Assembly (NCBI GenBank): GCA_016784735.1
Contig: JADHUC010000061.1
Coordinates: forward strand, 1-43,710
Direction of reading: 5' to 3'
Source: Pirellulaceae bacterium
GTDB lineage: Bacteria > Planctomycetota > Planctomycetia > Pirellulales > Pirellulaceae
DNA length: 43,710 bases
The notes beneath the pieces are model-generated. The model searched no databases. It was given only the letters and a program-made list of their open reading frames with translations, and had not been told where the DNA came from. Below, piece by piece: positions 24,724-34,312 of the stretch (position 1 is the stretch's first letter; each line of letters begins with the position of its first letter). The translations under genes were made by a program, and so were the position numbers.

Positions 24724-27700
24724 TCGTGAGCGGATCGTCTCGCAGCGTGCGGCACGATTGGATCGATTTCACTTCCGAAGCAAACGAGAGTCCCCTGTTC
24801 GGTGGCAATAAACAGTTGCTTGTTTGCAGCAATCATGCCGTCGAAGACCGGCAGTGCCTCCAGGTGACACTCAAAGAGCTTCTTGCCGTCCTGCTTCGAG
24901 ACCGCAAGCACGGTCGAGCCGCCTTCGCCTTTCCATAGAGCCGCCTGTTTGGTCAAATCGGCTTCCTTGCTTCGGACTCCATCCTTTGCATCGCGATAGA
25001 ACAAAACGCCTTCATCGCTGACATCGTCTGGACCGGCGACGAAAAGTGCGTCCTTTGTCGCCACCATGGCCGTCACAAGCAGCGGCATATTCCGGTCTTC
25101 CCACTTACATGCATACGAATCCACGCGAGCCGGGCGCGGCCCGCTGGGCAGTCCAAGCTGTCGATCGATCTTCATCTTGGGGAAGTTCTCCAATTGAGCC
25201 ACTTTGAAGGCGTCGTGGGCGTAAATGTCTCGCGTTTGATGAGCGTCCTTGTCCACCGCGAAGAGACGGTATTCAAGCGAAGTGGTCCATTTGTAATACT
25301 CAGGTTGCCGGCCGAAACCGAACACGGTTGCGTCATCCACCACCAGCAATCGTCCGGACGGGTTGTAACGTCCGGCATTCAAATGCCCGATCCAGCCGCC
25401 GGGAAAGGTCCTGGCATAGGTCCAATAGGATCGATGGAACCAGTTGTCTTCCAGAAAGCCGGTGGGCGAGAACAGATGGGCCGGTTCCGTCTCCTCGGCG
25501 ATGTGGGTAATGCGCCGCCGATTCCCCTGCATGTCGAAGGGCAGCGAACGCATATAGATGTTCTTGCCGTCACAGGAGAGCACGTCCGGCAACGTAGTCG
25601 TCATGTCCAACCAGGAATCGTATTTCGTGACGCTCCCGCCGAGCAGCGGATCGGTCTGGTCCATGACCGTTTCGGAGATCTTCTGTCCGGTCATCGGATC
25701 CAGGCGCAGATAACGGAGCCCGCCGTCCAGGAACATGTTCCGGCCGGCCACGCAATGCACTTCGCCGTTCTCGACCAGAACGCTTCCGCTGACGGGCCAC
25801 GCCGATTCCAGCCGGCCGTACACCAAGATCAGCGACTCATGGGGAAATGCGCGGTATCGCCAGACCAATGCACCGTCCTGGGCACGTAAGCAGTAAACCC
25901 ATCCGTCACGGGACCCGAAGAGAACAAGCCCCCTGTAGATTGTGGGCGGCGAATCAACTCGACTACCGACGGTGTAGCTCCAAAGCGGTTCGCCGCTGCT
26001 CATGTCCAAGGCATGGATCGTGTGTTCTTCCTTGGCGCTGACGAAAATCCGGCCTCCGGCCGCGACTGGCTGCGTAAGCTGTTCGCCCAAACGAACTTGC
26101 CATCGTTTTGTTAGCTTTGTGGGAACCGATGTCTTTGTCGATCCGCTCCGGGCTGGGTTCTGACGAAAGGTTGGCCACTCTTCGGCGAACGGGCAATCGG
26201 CGCTGGCTGTCAGTGTATTCCCGTAGGCCTCGCCCGTTTCCAGCCGCTTGCTCTCCGGTATCGCAGCACCCTGCCGTCCCGTGGAAGTCAACGCCGTGAA
26301 GCCGTTGATCTTGGCCTCAAAGTAGCACGCGCAGGCATGGGGCGGTGCATAGAGCAGGCCGTTCGAGGGCATAATGCCGTAAATGCATCCGCCGCGAACC
26401 CAGTGATTTGCCGTCCACTTTTCTCGCTTGAGATCAACGAATTCGACGCCCATGCGGGCCGGCAGGATATAGTTGCACGTGGCCTTCGAGAAATGGCATC
26501 GGTGATGCGACAGCCACACGGCATCAATATCAGGCAAGAAACTTCGCTTGATTTCCCCCGTCAGCAGATCACGCCCTTCGAATCGCCCCGAGTTTTTCGC
26601 ACCGGCCGTGTCGCCGTACCACACGAGACCGTCGATTACGAACAGATCTTTCGGCGAGACGTAGCCCGAGCGGGGCTGGGGTGCCGACCATAGCAGGTTT
26701 CCGCCGTCACTGGAGAGGGCATACACCGCTTTGTTCAGCGCGACAACCACCGCCTTCTCCTGCAAAATCAGCCGAGGCGGATTCTTCGTCAGCCAGTTGG
26801 CTCGACTCTGTTCCGGAAGGTGCTCGGATGACCATAGCGTCATGCCGTTTTCACGATCGAGAGCGAAGACTTTCGTCTCGTCAAGAAAGACAACCATCTC
26901 CGCGTTAGCGGCCAGCGTCAGAGCGCTCACACTGTGCCCGTTGTCCCACACCATCGTACCGGTGCCGGGATCTGCGGCTGTGAGGAATGTGCCCGAATCA
27001 TCGCCTCTCACCAAGAACAGACGATCTTCCGAGAGAATGATCTCTTGCGTGCCCTCTGTTCCGCGGCAAACCCGCAGAGTCTTTCCGGTCATCGCATCCA
27101 GCACGGAGACGGGCTGATCGATCCCCAGGGTCACGTAGACATGGTCGTCGTCCACAACCAGGCGACGCGGCATGGAGGCCGGACCGTTCTTGAGGGGATG
27201 GAGGTGGTCGAACCAGTTTTCAATCGACCGTTGCCACAACAGCAATCCGTTGAAGGCGTCCCGTGCGGTAAGCTTCCATTGGGGCGGATGCAGCATGGAG
27301 ACCTTGGGACCTTCGTCACAGATGAAAAACAGCTTGCCGCCCGACGAGACCAGTGCGTTCATACTGGCCATATGTTCGTGATGTCGCGCCCATTTTGGAT
27401 CGCTTGCCCATTGCAGTTGCCTGGGCGGCTTGACAAGATCATCCTCCGCAACCGGATTCCCTGAAGGGTCGTGGAGATAGTGAGTCCATTCGTCCATCTC
27501 TGCAGGGACCGGTTTAGTCCATTTTCGATTTCCGATTCTTGATTGCCGATCGAGGAAGATGGCGACACCGCCAGGAGCCAATACCCGCCTTATCTCTTCA
27601 TCTGACACCCGACACCTGACACCTGACACCACAATCAGATTGACCAGGTTGTCGGCATAGGGCAGCCTGTCGCCCTCCAGGCGATCAACAGAGACACGAC

Positions 27701-27974
27701 CGTACCAGCCCTTGCTCCGCAGGAATGCCCGCATGGCAGCGACTTCGTTGACATCGCGGCTAAGCACGTGGACCACGAAAGCATCATGGGCATTCAGCTC
27801 CGTTACCAGCTCGCGATCGGCCCCGATCGAGACGACAAGCCCCCCTGCCAAGCCGGCATCTGCCATCATCTCAGTCGCCGTCATGGCGAACACTGCGTTC
27901 TGCGAAACTAAAATGAAAAGCAAGGCATGAATAAATTGTGGTACTTTCATGAGTGCACAGTGTTCAGTCTTCAT
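24720..27974 (-). CDS. Exported fusion: methyltransferase-like domain plus PQQ-type beta-propeller
   Basis: A 1084-residue protein with a signal peptide (about 9-30). A Rossmann-like region follows at about 43-140: GGLVVSIGADREL, then LPYADNLVNLIVV, then RRVLAPGGVAIF. This is the pattern of class-I SAM methyltransferases, probably degenerate. The rest is a quinoprotein-like propeller with tryptophan-docking repeats such as GLLLWQRSI, GTMVWDNG, GNLLWSAPQ, EPLWSYTVG and GALVWRYRA, and the family segment HHRCHFSKATCNYI. PQQ cofactor use is not implied. Two heptamer tandem arrays lie in the first 150 codons. The start could also be ATG 27950. Confidence 0.85.
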   Translation of the reverse strand: MKTEHCALMKVPQFIHALLFILVSQNAVFAMTATEMMADAGLAGGLVVSIGADRELVTELNAHDAFVVHVLSRDVNEVAAMRAFLRSKGWYGRVSVDRLEGDRLPYADNLVNLIVVSGVRCRVSDEEIRRVLAPGGVAIFLDRQSRIGNRKWTKPVPAEMDEWTHYLHDPSGNPVAEDDLVKPPRQLQWASDPKWARHHEHMASMNALVSSGGKLFFICDEGPKVSMLHPPQWKLTARDAFNGLLLWQRSIENWFDHLHPLKNGPASMPRRLVVDDDHVYVTLGIDQPVSVLDAMTGKTLRVCRGTEGTQEIILSEDRLFLVRGDDSGTFLTAADPGTGTMVWDNGHSVSALTLAANAEMVVFLDETKVFALDRENGMTLWSSEHLPEQSRANWLTKNPPRLILQEKAVVVALNKAVYALSSDGGNLLWSAPQPRSGYVSPKDLFVIDGLVWYGDTAGAKNSGRFEGRDLLTGEIKRSFLPDIDAVWLSHHRCHFSKATCNYILPARMGVEFVDLKREKWTANHWVRGGCIYGIMPSNGLLYAPPHACACYFEAKINGFTALTSTGRQGAAIPESKRLETGEAYGNTLTASADCPFAEEWPTFRQNPARSGSTKTSVPTKLTKRWQVRLGEQLTQPVAAGGRIFVSAKEEHTIHALDMSSGEPLWSYTVGSRVDSPPTIYRGLVLFGSRDGWVYCLRAQDGALVWRYRAFPHESLILVYGRLESAWPVSGSVLVENGEVHCVAGRNMFLDGGLRYLRLDPMTGQKISETVMDQTDPLLGGSVTKYDSWLDMTTTLPDVLSCDGKNIYMRSLPFDMQGNRRRITHIAEETEPAHLFSPTGFLEDNWFHRSYWTYARTFPGGWIGHLNAGRYNPSGRLLVVDDATVFGFGRQPEYYKWTTSLEYRLFAVDKDAHQTRDIYAHDAFKVAQLENFPKMKIDRQLGLPSGPRPARVDSYACKWEDRNMPLLVTAMVATKDALFVAGPDDVSDEGVLFYRDAKDGVRSKEADLTKQAALWKGEGGSTVLAVSKQDGKKLFECHLEALPVFDGMIAANKQLFIATEQGTLVCFGSEIDPIVPHAARRSAHD
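27521..27555. repeat. Heptamer tandem array, ATTNNCG type
   Basis: Five 7-base units in a row (ATTTTCG, ATTTCCG, ATTCTTG, ATTGCCG, ATCGAGG) inside the coding region, encoding about residues 140-151 of the propeller protein, at the junction of its two domains. A unit is not a multiple of three bases, so gain or loss would shift the frame. Confidence 0.6.
27603..27630. repeat. Heptamer tandem array, TGACACC x4
   Basis: Four 7-base units (TGACACC, CGACACC, TGACACC, TGACACC), with a single base change. It lies in the methyltransferase-like domain and encodes VSGVRCRVS on the other strand. Confidence 0.85.
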
Positions 27975-28323
27975 GTTCGGCGTTCCAAGAATTCGGTACT
28001 AGCACGTCGACGGACATACCGACTTGCTCGGGCGTCCTGGTGTATGAACCAGGATCGTATTCTAAAGCAATTCTATCGCACGCCACACACAGCCACAATT
28101 GATCGCGAACCAGGTGATGCCGTCTTCGTCGTCACACAAATGATGATCTCGTCACCTGATGTGCAGGGTCATCTTGAGCAAGTCTCGCGGACAATTGTTC
28201 ACCGAAGTTTCGATGGACCAGCACACCTGGCGAGCAACTCGAGTACAGAGGCTGTCCCAACGGCGGGGACAAATGCGTCATAAACCCTGGAAACCCGGCG
28301 CGGCCGGCGAAGCCATCCGCCGT
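27975..28323. other. Gene-free stretch
   Basis: About 349 bp between two leftward genes. I see no frame with a ribosome site, no stable terminator and no repeat of the families in this window. It probably holds the promoter of the propeller gene. Confidence 0.5.
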
Positions 28324-29715
28324 TTACTTGAATCTGAACGAGTAGAGGTCGCACTGCGTCATCACGAATCGAAGCCGGATCGGTTTCCCGATCAACTCGC
28401 CCACGTCGGTGGATTCCTTCCAGCGAACCGTCTGGGCAATGTCGTCGCCGACGATCTCCGGACAATCCGTGATTCCGTACTCGGGCACCACTTTGCCTTG
28501 GGCATCCTGGATCTCGACTTGCAGGCTTCCGACCGCTGAGGTGCTGAAGTTGACGACCAGGCTCTTGCCGCTGAACTTCAGGGCTTTCGTCAGAAGTTCG
28601 CCTGCGCTGGAGCCGACTCGGGCGGAAACGAAGCCGTCCGTTCGCAGTACGTAGCGGTGCCCGCTCTTGTGGTAGATCGACATCTCCGCCGGTCCCGTCG
28701 GGACGACGTTGAGCGCGACGTAGTTCGATCGGTTTCCCCAACGCGTCTTGTCGAGTCCCGGACGGATGAAAGCTTCGGTGAAGAGGCGTTCGTACTTTGT
28801 CGATCCGGCTCGCGTCGCCATAAACAGGATATCGGTGGAGCTTCCCCGTTTCGGCACAAACCGCGTCGGCAGGGCGATGTAAAGATGCGGCGCGCGGAAG
28901 TAGGGATGGGTCTGGTTCGTATAGAGGTGCTCGTCGGGCAGGTTCGGGTTCATCGCCACCGCCTCAGTCCAGTTCAGGTAGTCCTTCGACGTCGTCCGGC
29001 TGATTGTGCGAAGTTGCCCGTGCGGCGTGATCAGCGTCCGGAAGTAGCAGACGTACTGCTGCTCCACTGTGGACCAGAACGAAACATTCTGCGAATCGAA
29101 CCCGTAGCCCTCCGAGGTGATGACCGGTTTGTTGAGCATCTTCTTCCAATGGATGCCGTCTGCGGAGGCAAATGCATAGAGACCCCCGCCACGATGAGAC
29201 CCGGCGAGCGTCTTGAAACGCTCCTTACGCTCCGCGTCAGGCCGCGCGTCCAGGAAGGGTGAAAAATTGTGACTGAAGGGCGCCGCTCCCTCCAGAATCA
29301 GGTTCTTCCCGTTGGCGCTGGCCACGTCGCTGATGCCCAGATCGGGAAACGTCCATTCGTGGCCGTCCCGGCTTTCGGCGTAGCAGGTGACCTCTCCCGG
29401 ATGTCCGTCGTGTTTGGGCCCCGTGTAGCTGGCCAGAGACTCTCGATAGTACGCCCGGTACAGATTGCCGTCCTTGATGACGGTCGTGTAGACGATTGGA
29501 AGCGGATTCTTTGGAAGCGGCGCGGCTTGAGGTTCGTGGAGTCGGAACTCCACTCCTTCGAGATTCTCGACGAGTTGCCGGTCCACGAACAATTCGAGCC
29601 GCTGACCGATATCGATCGCCTGGCTTTTCTTACTCTCTTGTGCGACTACCGCAGACGGTGTCGCGCCGACGGCGACGACTATCAGCCCCAGGACATTTCC
29701 CAACAGCCGCTTCAT
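28324..29715 (-). CDS. Exported five-bladed propeller glycosidase-like protein (GH43/GH32-like)
   Basis: A 463-residue protein with a signal peptide (MKRLLGNVLGLIVVAVGATP). The body shows repeated bladed segments: LYRAYYRESL, TCYAESRDGHEWTFPDLG, LYAFASADGIHWKK and FYRTL-like strands. It ends in a beta-sandwich-like C-terminus (LVVNFSTSAVGSLQVEIQD). Such planctomycete proteins fall near GH43/GH32 or sialidase propellers and are thought to act on polysaccharides. Catalytic acids cannot be assigned with certainty. The start at ATG 29715 follows GGAGGAAA; a longer frame to 29769 is less likely. Confidence 0.8.
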   Translation of the reverse strand: MKRLLGNVLGLIVVAVGATPSAVVAQESKKSQAIDIGQRLELFVDRQLVENLEGVEFRLHEPQAAPLPKNPLPIVYTTVIKDGNLYRAYYRESLASYTGPKHDGHPGEVTCYAESRDGHEWTFPDLGISDVASANGKNLILEGAAPFSHNFSPFLDARPDAERKERFKTLAGSHRGGGLYAFASADGIHWKKMLNKPVITSEGYGFDSQNVSFWSTVEQQYVCYFRTLITPHGQLRTISRTTSKDYLNWTEAVAMNPNLPDEHLYTNQTHPYFRAPHLYIALPTRFVPKRGSSTDILFMATRAGSTKYERLFTEAFIRPGLDKTRWGNRSNYVALNVVPTGPAEMSIYHKSGHRYVLRTDGFVSARVGSSAGELLTKALKFSGKSLVVNFSTSAVGSLQVEIQDAQGKVVPEYGITDCPEIVGDDIAQTVRWKESTDVGELIGKPIRLRFVMTQCDLYSFRFK

Positions 29716-29892
29716 GGCTTTCCTCCGCGTTGACCGTTCAAGGCCCAGTCCACAGCGGATTGAGTCCAACGGCGCTGCGGTGAATTTAGGTGGGCGGCCC
29801 CAGCGAAGTCAACCCATGGGCGGGCATTGCCGCGCCATCTGCAAAATCGGTCGTTTCTCGGTGCGCAAACCCCGGCCACGGGAGGATACGTG

Positions 29893-32718
29893 TTACCTCG
29901 CCGTGCGTCCGAGGCAGTGCAGCCGGCCATCCACAGTCGACACCAGAATCTCCGGCTTCTGATCGCCATCAAGATCAGCAATCACAGGTGACTCAACTCT
30001 AGCGCCAAGGTCGACGTTCCACACGATCTTACACTTGCCGGCGGTCGCCTTGAGTGCGTACAGCTTGCCGTCGCCAGATCCGCAGAGCAGTTCGGTCCGA
30101 CCGTCCGCATCGACGTCGAGCGTGGCGAAGTCGCTCAGCGGCGGCGGGAGTCGAAGCGTCCAGCGGACATTTCCACCGTGGTTCGCCGCGGTGAGTTCCT
30201 GGTCGGCGGGGCAATTCGGGCATCTGCTTTGAAGCGGTCCGGCGTCAAAGGCACGCAACAGACCGTCTTTCTGCGTGGTCACCAGTTCAATCGCCCGATC
30301 TCCGTCCAGATCCGCCAAGCCCGCTTTGCTTGCATGCGTCGTATCGCGCGTCAGTCCGTAGTGCCATACAGGCGCGCCGTCGAGCTTCGTCAGCAGCGTG
30401 AGGGCATAAGCGTTGTTGTGGAATACGAGCGGCCTCCCGTTGCCCGAGAGATCGGCCACGATCGGTGTCGCGTACGCGCCCCAGTGGCCCGGCACAGCGG
30501 CCGTGATGGCCCTGTTTGGTGTCAGGGAGCGGTTGCCCTTCACGCTGATGACCTCGTACCAATTTTCTGACGAGGCGATGAGATCGTCGGCTCCGTCGGC
30601 ATCAAGATCGTGAACGGCCGTCGGAAGATGAAGAACAAAGCTTGTGGAAGGTACGCGTTTGGGACCTAGATAATCTCGCATCCAAAGTGGCTTGCCACTC
30701 GTCCCGTCATAGGCGACAACGCGGGTATTCTCGTAAGCGACTCGGTAGCGAGCAACGAACCATCGCCCGCGCCCCGCCCCGAGGCTGCCCGATGGTCCGA
30801 GAGCCGTCTCGGTCGCGCCGGTCGGAGGCAGTATCTGAAGCTCTCGGTTTCCGGCCGCATCGACGGCGACAATCTCAACGACGCCATCGCTGTTTTCTTG
30901 CGGGGCGAGCACCTCGTTCTTGCCGTCGCCATCGAGGTCCGTAATACAAACGCCAACGGACGGCGGTGATTTTTCGATCAACACGCGCCGATCCGAACCG
31001 TTCGCAGCGAGACTGACAATGGAACCGGAAAACTCGCGAACGACGATGCGCATGCTGTTGCCGAGGATGCCGACGACGGCTGGCGTGGCTGCATACGATT
31101 GCCGACGCGGAGCCCGATACGAAACTCGCTTTGCTCCGTTCTCGACCACCGTTACTTCTGAACCGTCCCATGAATAGGGACGCGGTTTTGATGCCGTCGT
31201 GCCCAGCGCCGCATGACTCTCGATCCTTTGAACCCGCTCCAGCGAATCGCTCGTCAGCCGGCAACCCCAAACGCCGTCAGCGAACCGCAATAGGAACAAT
31301 CCGCCGGCCGGTTGATCTCGCCAGAGCGGCATGTTGACGCTCGAACTACGAGCACCAACCGCCCGCGTCAAGTTGCCTTCCGACGGAGCCGGCATCACCA
31401 ACGGAGTGACGTCTTCGCCTCGCCAGCGATCAACGAACGTGTCGCCAGTCCAATTGCAGATCCGCAGTGAGTTCTTACCCTCACGAAGAAGAACTTCGAG
31501 AGGAGCGACACCGTCGAGGTCGTCAACGGTGAGCACGGTTTGATCGGCGGCGTCGTAAACACGCTCACCTTCATTGGCACCGAAGATGACCAGGTGAACC
31601 TTCTCGTCGGAGTGTTCATTGGTGACGGCGGTCAAGATCTCGATCTCTCCGTCGCCGTCCAGATCGATGAATGGATCTGGGGCCGCCCGGTCGATTTTCA
31701 CTTGGGATTGGTATTGGTTCTCGGCGTCGCCAACAACGCGTTTCCACTTGCTCCGCGATGTCTTGCCGTCCTGCGTGGCAACTTGAACGCCGGGGATCAT
31801 CGGATTGATCATCAACAGTGACGGCAGTTCACCATCTGCCAACGGAACGGCCGCAGTCGCCGCCCAATAGGTGCGAATTTTCGGCCCCCACGTTGTCTGC
31901 ATCGTCTTCTCGCCCGACGACAGGTCGTAAACCCACATCGCTTCGTGCGAGATCATCACCATGTCGGTGTGCCCATCGCCATCCATGTCAGCCAGCAGAT
32001 GCAGCGGGGCGTAGATCGTGCCTTCTTCCTCGGCGTGGAAACGCAACTTGGGTGCATCGACTCCGTCTTCAAAGCTCCACAAGTATCCGACACCGCGCGC
32101 CGCACTGCCGCCAAATCGCTTCTCTGAATCGCCGCTCCACCATGCACAAAGCTGCTCGCCCGGAATGCCGGCCAGAATACTGCCGAAGCGTTCGTAGCGC
32201 CCAAATACGTTTCCACACGAATAAAGGAAGGCGGCCTTGCCCGTGGAGCCGCTGACCATGTAGCGGTGATGTGCGACGCCGGTGCTCGATGCAATCAGCA
32301 ATCCTCGCGTGCCGTCGCCGGCAAAATCCCGAATCTGAATCACCTGTGGCTGGGAGAATTGCTGCGTTTCCCACAACTTGTCTCCATGCACGGTTTGGCA
32401 GATGAGCCGATCGGCGAGCACACGGAGCAACTCGTCACGTCCGTCACCGTCGACGTCGACCAACTGCACCTGTTCGGTGCTTGTGCTCGCACCACCAAGG
32501 TCGTACGTCCATCGCTTGTGCGGTGCCTCGGCGAGTCCCCCGACCAGTGGCGAAAACCCGGTCAGGCCGGGATCGCGACGGTATGCGGGCCACTGGGCTG
32601 CAGGTACGTCAGACGAAGCCAGTCTCAGGCCCTTCGCCGATTCTTGGCCCGTAGAAACGCCCACAATACCGGCCACCACGACCGTGGCCACAACACATCG
32701 CCCTAACAAACTGCTCAT
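29893..32718 (-). CDS. Exported VCBS/FG-GAP repeat beta-propeller protein
   Basis: A 941-residue secreted protein (signal peptide about 1-25) built of many repeats with calcium-binding loops of the form DxDGDG: VDVDGDGRDEL, LADMDGDGHTDMV, IDLDGDGEIEI, ITDLDGDGKNEV, VHDLDADGADDL, LADLDGDRAIEL and IADLDGDQKPEI. These are the blades of integrin-alpha-like propellers. A PQQ-like segment GKPLWMRDYL is also present. No catalytic motif is seen; binding of polysaccharide or surface partners is the likely role. It lies between the GH43-like gene and the PQQ-type gene on the same strand; the three genes may share a regulon. Confidence 0.9.
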   Translation of the reverse strand: MSSLLGRCVVATVVVAGIVGVSTGQESAKGLRLASSDVPAAQWPAYRRDPGLTGFSPLVGGLAEAPHKRWTYDLGGASTSTEQVQLVDVDGDGRDELLRVLADRLICQTVHGDKLWETQQFSQPQVIQIRDFAGDGTRGLLIASSTGVAHHRYMVSGSTGKAAFLYSCGNVFGRYERFGSILAGIPGEQLCAWWSGDSEKRFGGSAARGVGYLWSFEDGVDAPKLRFHAEEEGTIYAPLHLLADMDGDGHTDMVMISHEAMWVYDLSSGEKTMQTTWGPKIRTYWAATAAVPLADGELPSLLMINPMIPGVQVATQDGKTSRSKWKRVVGDAENQYQSQVKIDRAAPDPFIDLDGDGEIEILTAVTNEHSDEKVHLVIFGANEGERVYDAADQTVLTVDDLDGVAPLEVLLREGKNSLRICNWTGDTFVDRWRGEDVTPLVMPAPSEGNLTRAVGARSSSVNMPLWRDQPAGGLFLLRFADGVWGCRLTSDSLERVQRIESHAALGTTASKPRPYSWDGSEVTVVENGAKRVSYRAPRRQSYAATPAVVGILGNSMRIVVREFSGSIVSLAANGSDRRVLIEKSPPSVGVCITDLDGDGKNEVLAPQENSDGVVEIVAVDAAGNRELQILPPTGATETALGPSGSLGAGRGRWFVARYRVAYENTRVVAYDGTSGKPLWMRDYLGPKRVPSTSFVLHLPTAVHDLDADGADDLIASSENWYEVISVKGNRSLTPNRAITAAVPGHWGAYATPIVADLSGNGRPLVFHNNAYALTLLTKLDGAPVWHYGLTRDTTHASKAGLADLDGDRAIELVTTQKDGLLRAFDAGPLQSRCPNCPADQELTAANHGGNVRWTLRLPPPLSDFATLDVDADGRTELLCGSGDGKLYALKATAGKCKIVWNVDLGARVESPVIADLDGDQKPEILVSTVDGRLHCLGRTAR

Positions 32719-32827
32719 TGGTCGACCTGCCGGACAATCAAGGGGTTCTGTGTCATATGGGGATCGGTGGCGGCGGATTGCTGCGGTGGGACTCCCAAGA
32801 AGCGTTCGGATATGGAATCGGACGGTC

Positions 32828-34102
32828 CTACTCGAACTTAAGGCACGTCAGGTGTCCCTTCGTGGTTTTTGCGTAGAGATGCCCGTCGACGAGCACCGGA
32901 TAGGGCCAGTAGAGCCCTTTGCCTTCACGGGAGCGGTCTCCCTCAAGCGGCTTGATCCGCTGTCGCTCCTCGTACTTGCCTCCGTCGAGTGTTCCCCAGG
33001 ACAATTCGCCCATCTGGCTGAGTTTCACGAGCGTGTCGCCGGCGAGGAGTAAATTGCCGAATTCGGTGGGCTTCTCCCATTCGACCTCGCCTGAAGCAAC
33101 ATCCACGCAAACTAGCACGCCCTCGCGCTTCGTGCCGCTGATGTTGGCCAGCGCATAACCGTCGTGGTAGACCTCCTGGTTGAAGGCAAACCAATCGTCG
33201 CGTCCGAAGTTGGCGGCCTCACAGAGCCATTCTTCGCTGCCGTTGTCGGCGCTGAGCGCGAGCTTGCTCAGGCCGAATTTGGCGTGCAGGACGTAAAGAC
33301 TGCCGTCGTACCACCGGGGCGTTACCCCATTGCAGTTTGAGACGCGAGTGCGCCAGTCGGCCGATTCCGTGAATACCGGCTCGCCCGACCGCGGATCAAC
33401 AAAGTGGATGTTGGTCGCCGTCTGGACTACAAGCGCGGGCCGATCGAACACATGATCCAGTAGGGGAACGACCGTCGCATATGCCTTGGCAGGCTTTTCA
33501 CTGCTCCAAACGGTCTTGCCCGTCGCTTTTTCCAGCGCAAGTCCCTTCTCGCCCACGTTGAACACTACCAGGCCACCGACGACCGTGGCCGATCCGCTGA
33601 AACCCCACCATCCGCCTTTTGCCTTCCACTGCTCGGCCGAGGCCTCCCAGCGCTTCTTCCCGTCGGCCGCGTCGAGGCAGAAGATCTGCCCCACGCGGCT
33701 GATCGTGTACACATGGCCGTCGACGATCGTGGGCGTAGCGTTGGGACCGCCGGGGTAGAGCCGGGGATTCAAGTCGCACTTGTACGCGAAACGCCAAATC
33801 TCTTCGCCCGTGGCTGCGTCCAGACAGACAACGTGCTCCGAACCTTTGTCGTTGCCCATGGTGAAAAGCTTGCCGTCGACGATCGTCACGGAGCAGGAGC
33901 CGTTGTCCACACCCGTCGACCAAACCTCGGTCACGCCGTCGCCGGCAATCTGCCCGTCCGGTGAGTTACCGTCGTATCCCGGCCCGCGGAAGTGCGGCCA
34001 CTCGGCCCCTTGCGACTGCCCGCCGCACAGCAAGCCTGCAATCAGCGCGACGCAATAGCAGGTCGCAAGAGTTCTTTTCGACGTAATTGTTCTTCGATCC
34101 AC
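32828..34102 (-). CDS. Exported PQQ-type beta-propeller protein
   Basis: A 424-residue protein with a signal peptide and seven or eight blades of quinoprotein-like repeats: WPHFRGPGYDGNSPDG at the start, GEEIWRFAYK, GKKRWEASAE, GKTVWSSEKP, GSEEWLCEA and GEVEWEKPTE. The opening 'WPxFRGPxxxG' is the hallmark of the planctomycete PQQ/BamB-like family. No PQQ-ligating pattern is evident, so a structural or binding role is as likely as dehydrogenase activity. The start taken is GTG 34102, eight bases after AAGGAG; ATG 34126 is possible but has no ribosome site. Confidence 0.9.
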   Translation of the reverse strand: MDRRTITSKRTLATCYCVALIAGLLCGGQSQGAEWPHFRGPGYDGNSPDGQIAGDGVTEVWSTGVDNGSCSVTIVDGKLFTMGNDKGSEHVVCLDAATGEEIWRFAYKCDLNPRLYPGGPNATPTIVDGHVYTISRVGQIFCLDAADGKKRWEASAEQWKAKGGWWGFSGSATVVGGLVVFNVGEKGLALEKATGKTVWSSEKPAKAYATVVPLLDHVFDRPALVVQTATNIHFVDPRSGEPVFTESADWRTRVSNCNGVTPRWYDGSLYVLHAKFGLSKLALSADNGSEEWLCEAANFGRDDWFAFNQEVYHDGYALANISGTKREGVLVCVDVASGEVEWEKPTEFGNLLLAGDTLVKLSQMGELSWGTLDGGKYEERQRIKPLEGDRSREGKGLYWPYPVLVDGHLYAKTTKGHLTCLKFE

Positions 34103-34296
34103 GGCGTGTTCTCCTTGCACTGACATTTCCCATGTGGGTTGAACCCGAAACCGGTCCAGGCTCGCGGGCGGTGACTATTGTAACATTGTTGTTTGGGCAT
34201 GGTGCCTCCGCATAGTGCAGAGGCTATCATAACCTCCGGAAAAACAGGAAGTTGCGTTTCGCCAAGGGCTGCGCAAGAATCGGTGGACCAGGACAC

Positions 34297-34312
34297 AGGA
34301 GTAAATCCGTTG
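34297..34312 (+). promoter_or_regulatory. Ribosome site and TTG start of the TIM-barrel gene
   Basis: AGGAG (34297-34301) is followed after 8 bases by TTG (34310-34312), just before the twin-arginine signal. This makes TTG the best start, in preference to the upstream frame from 34193. Confidence 0.6.
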
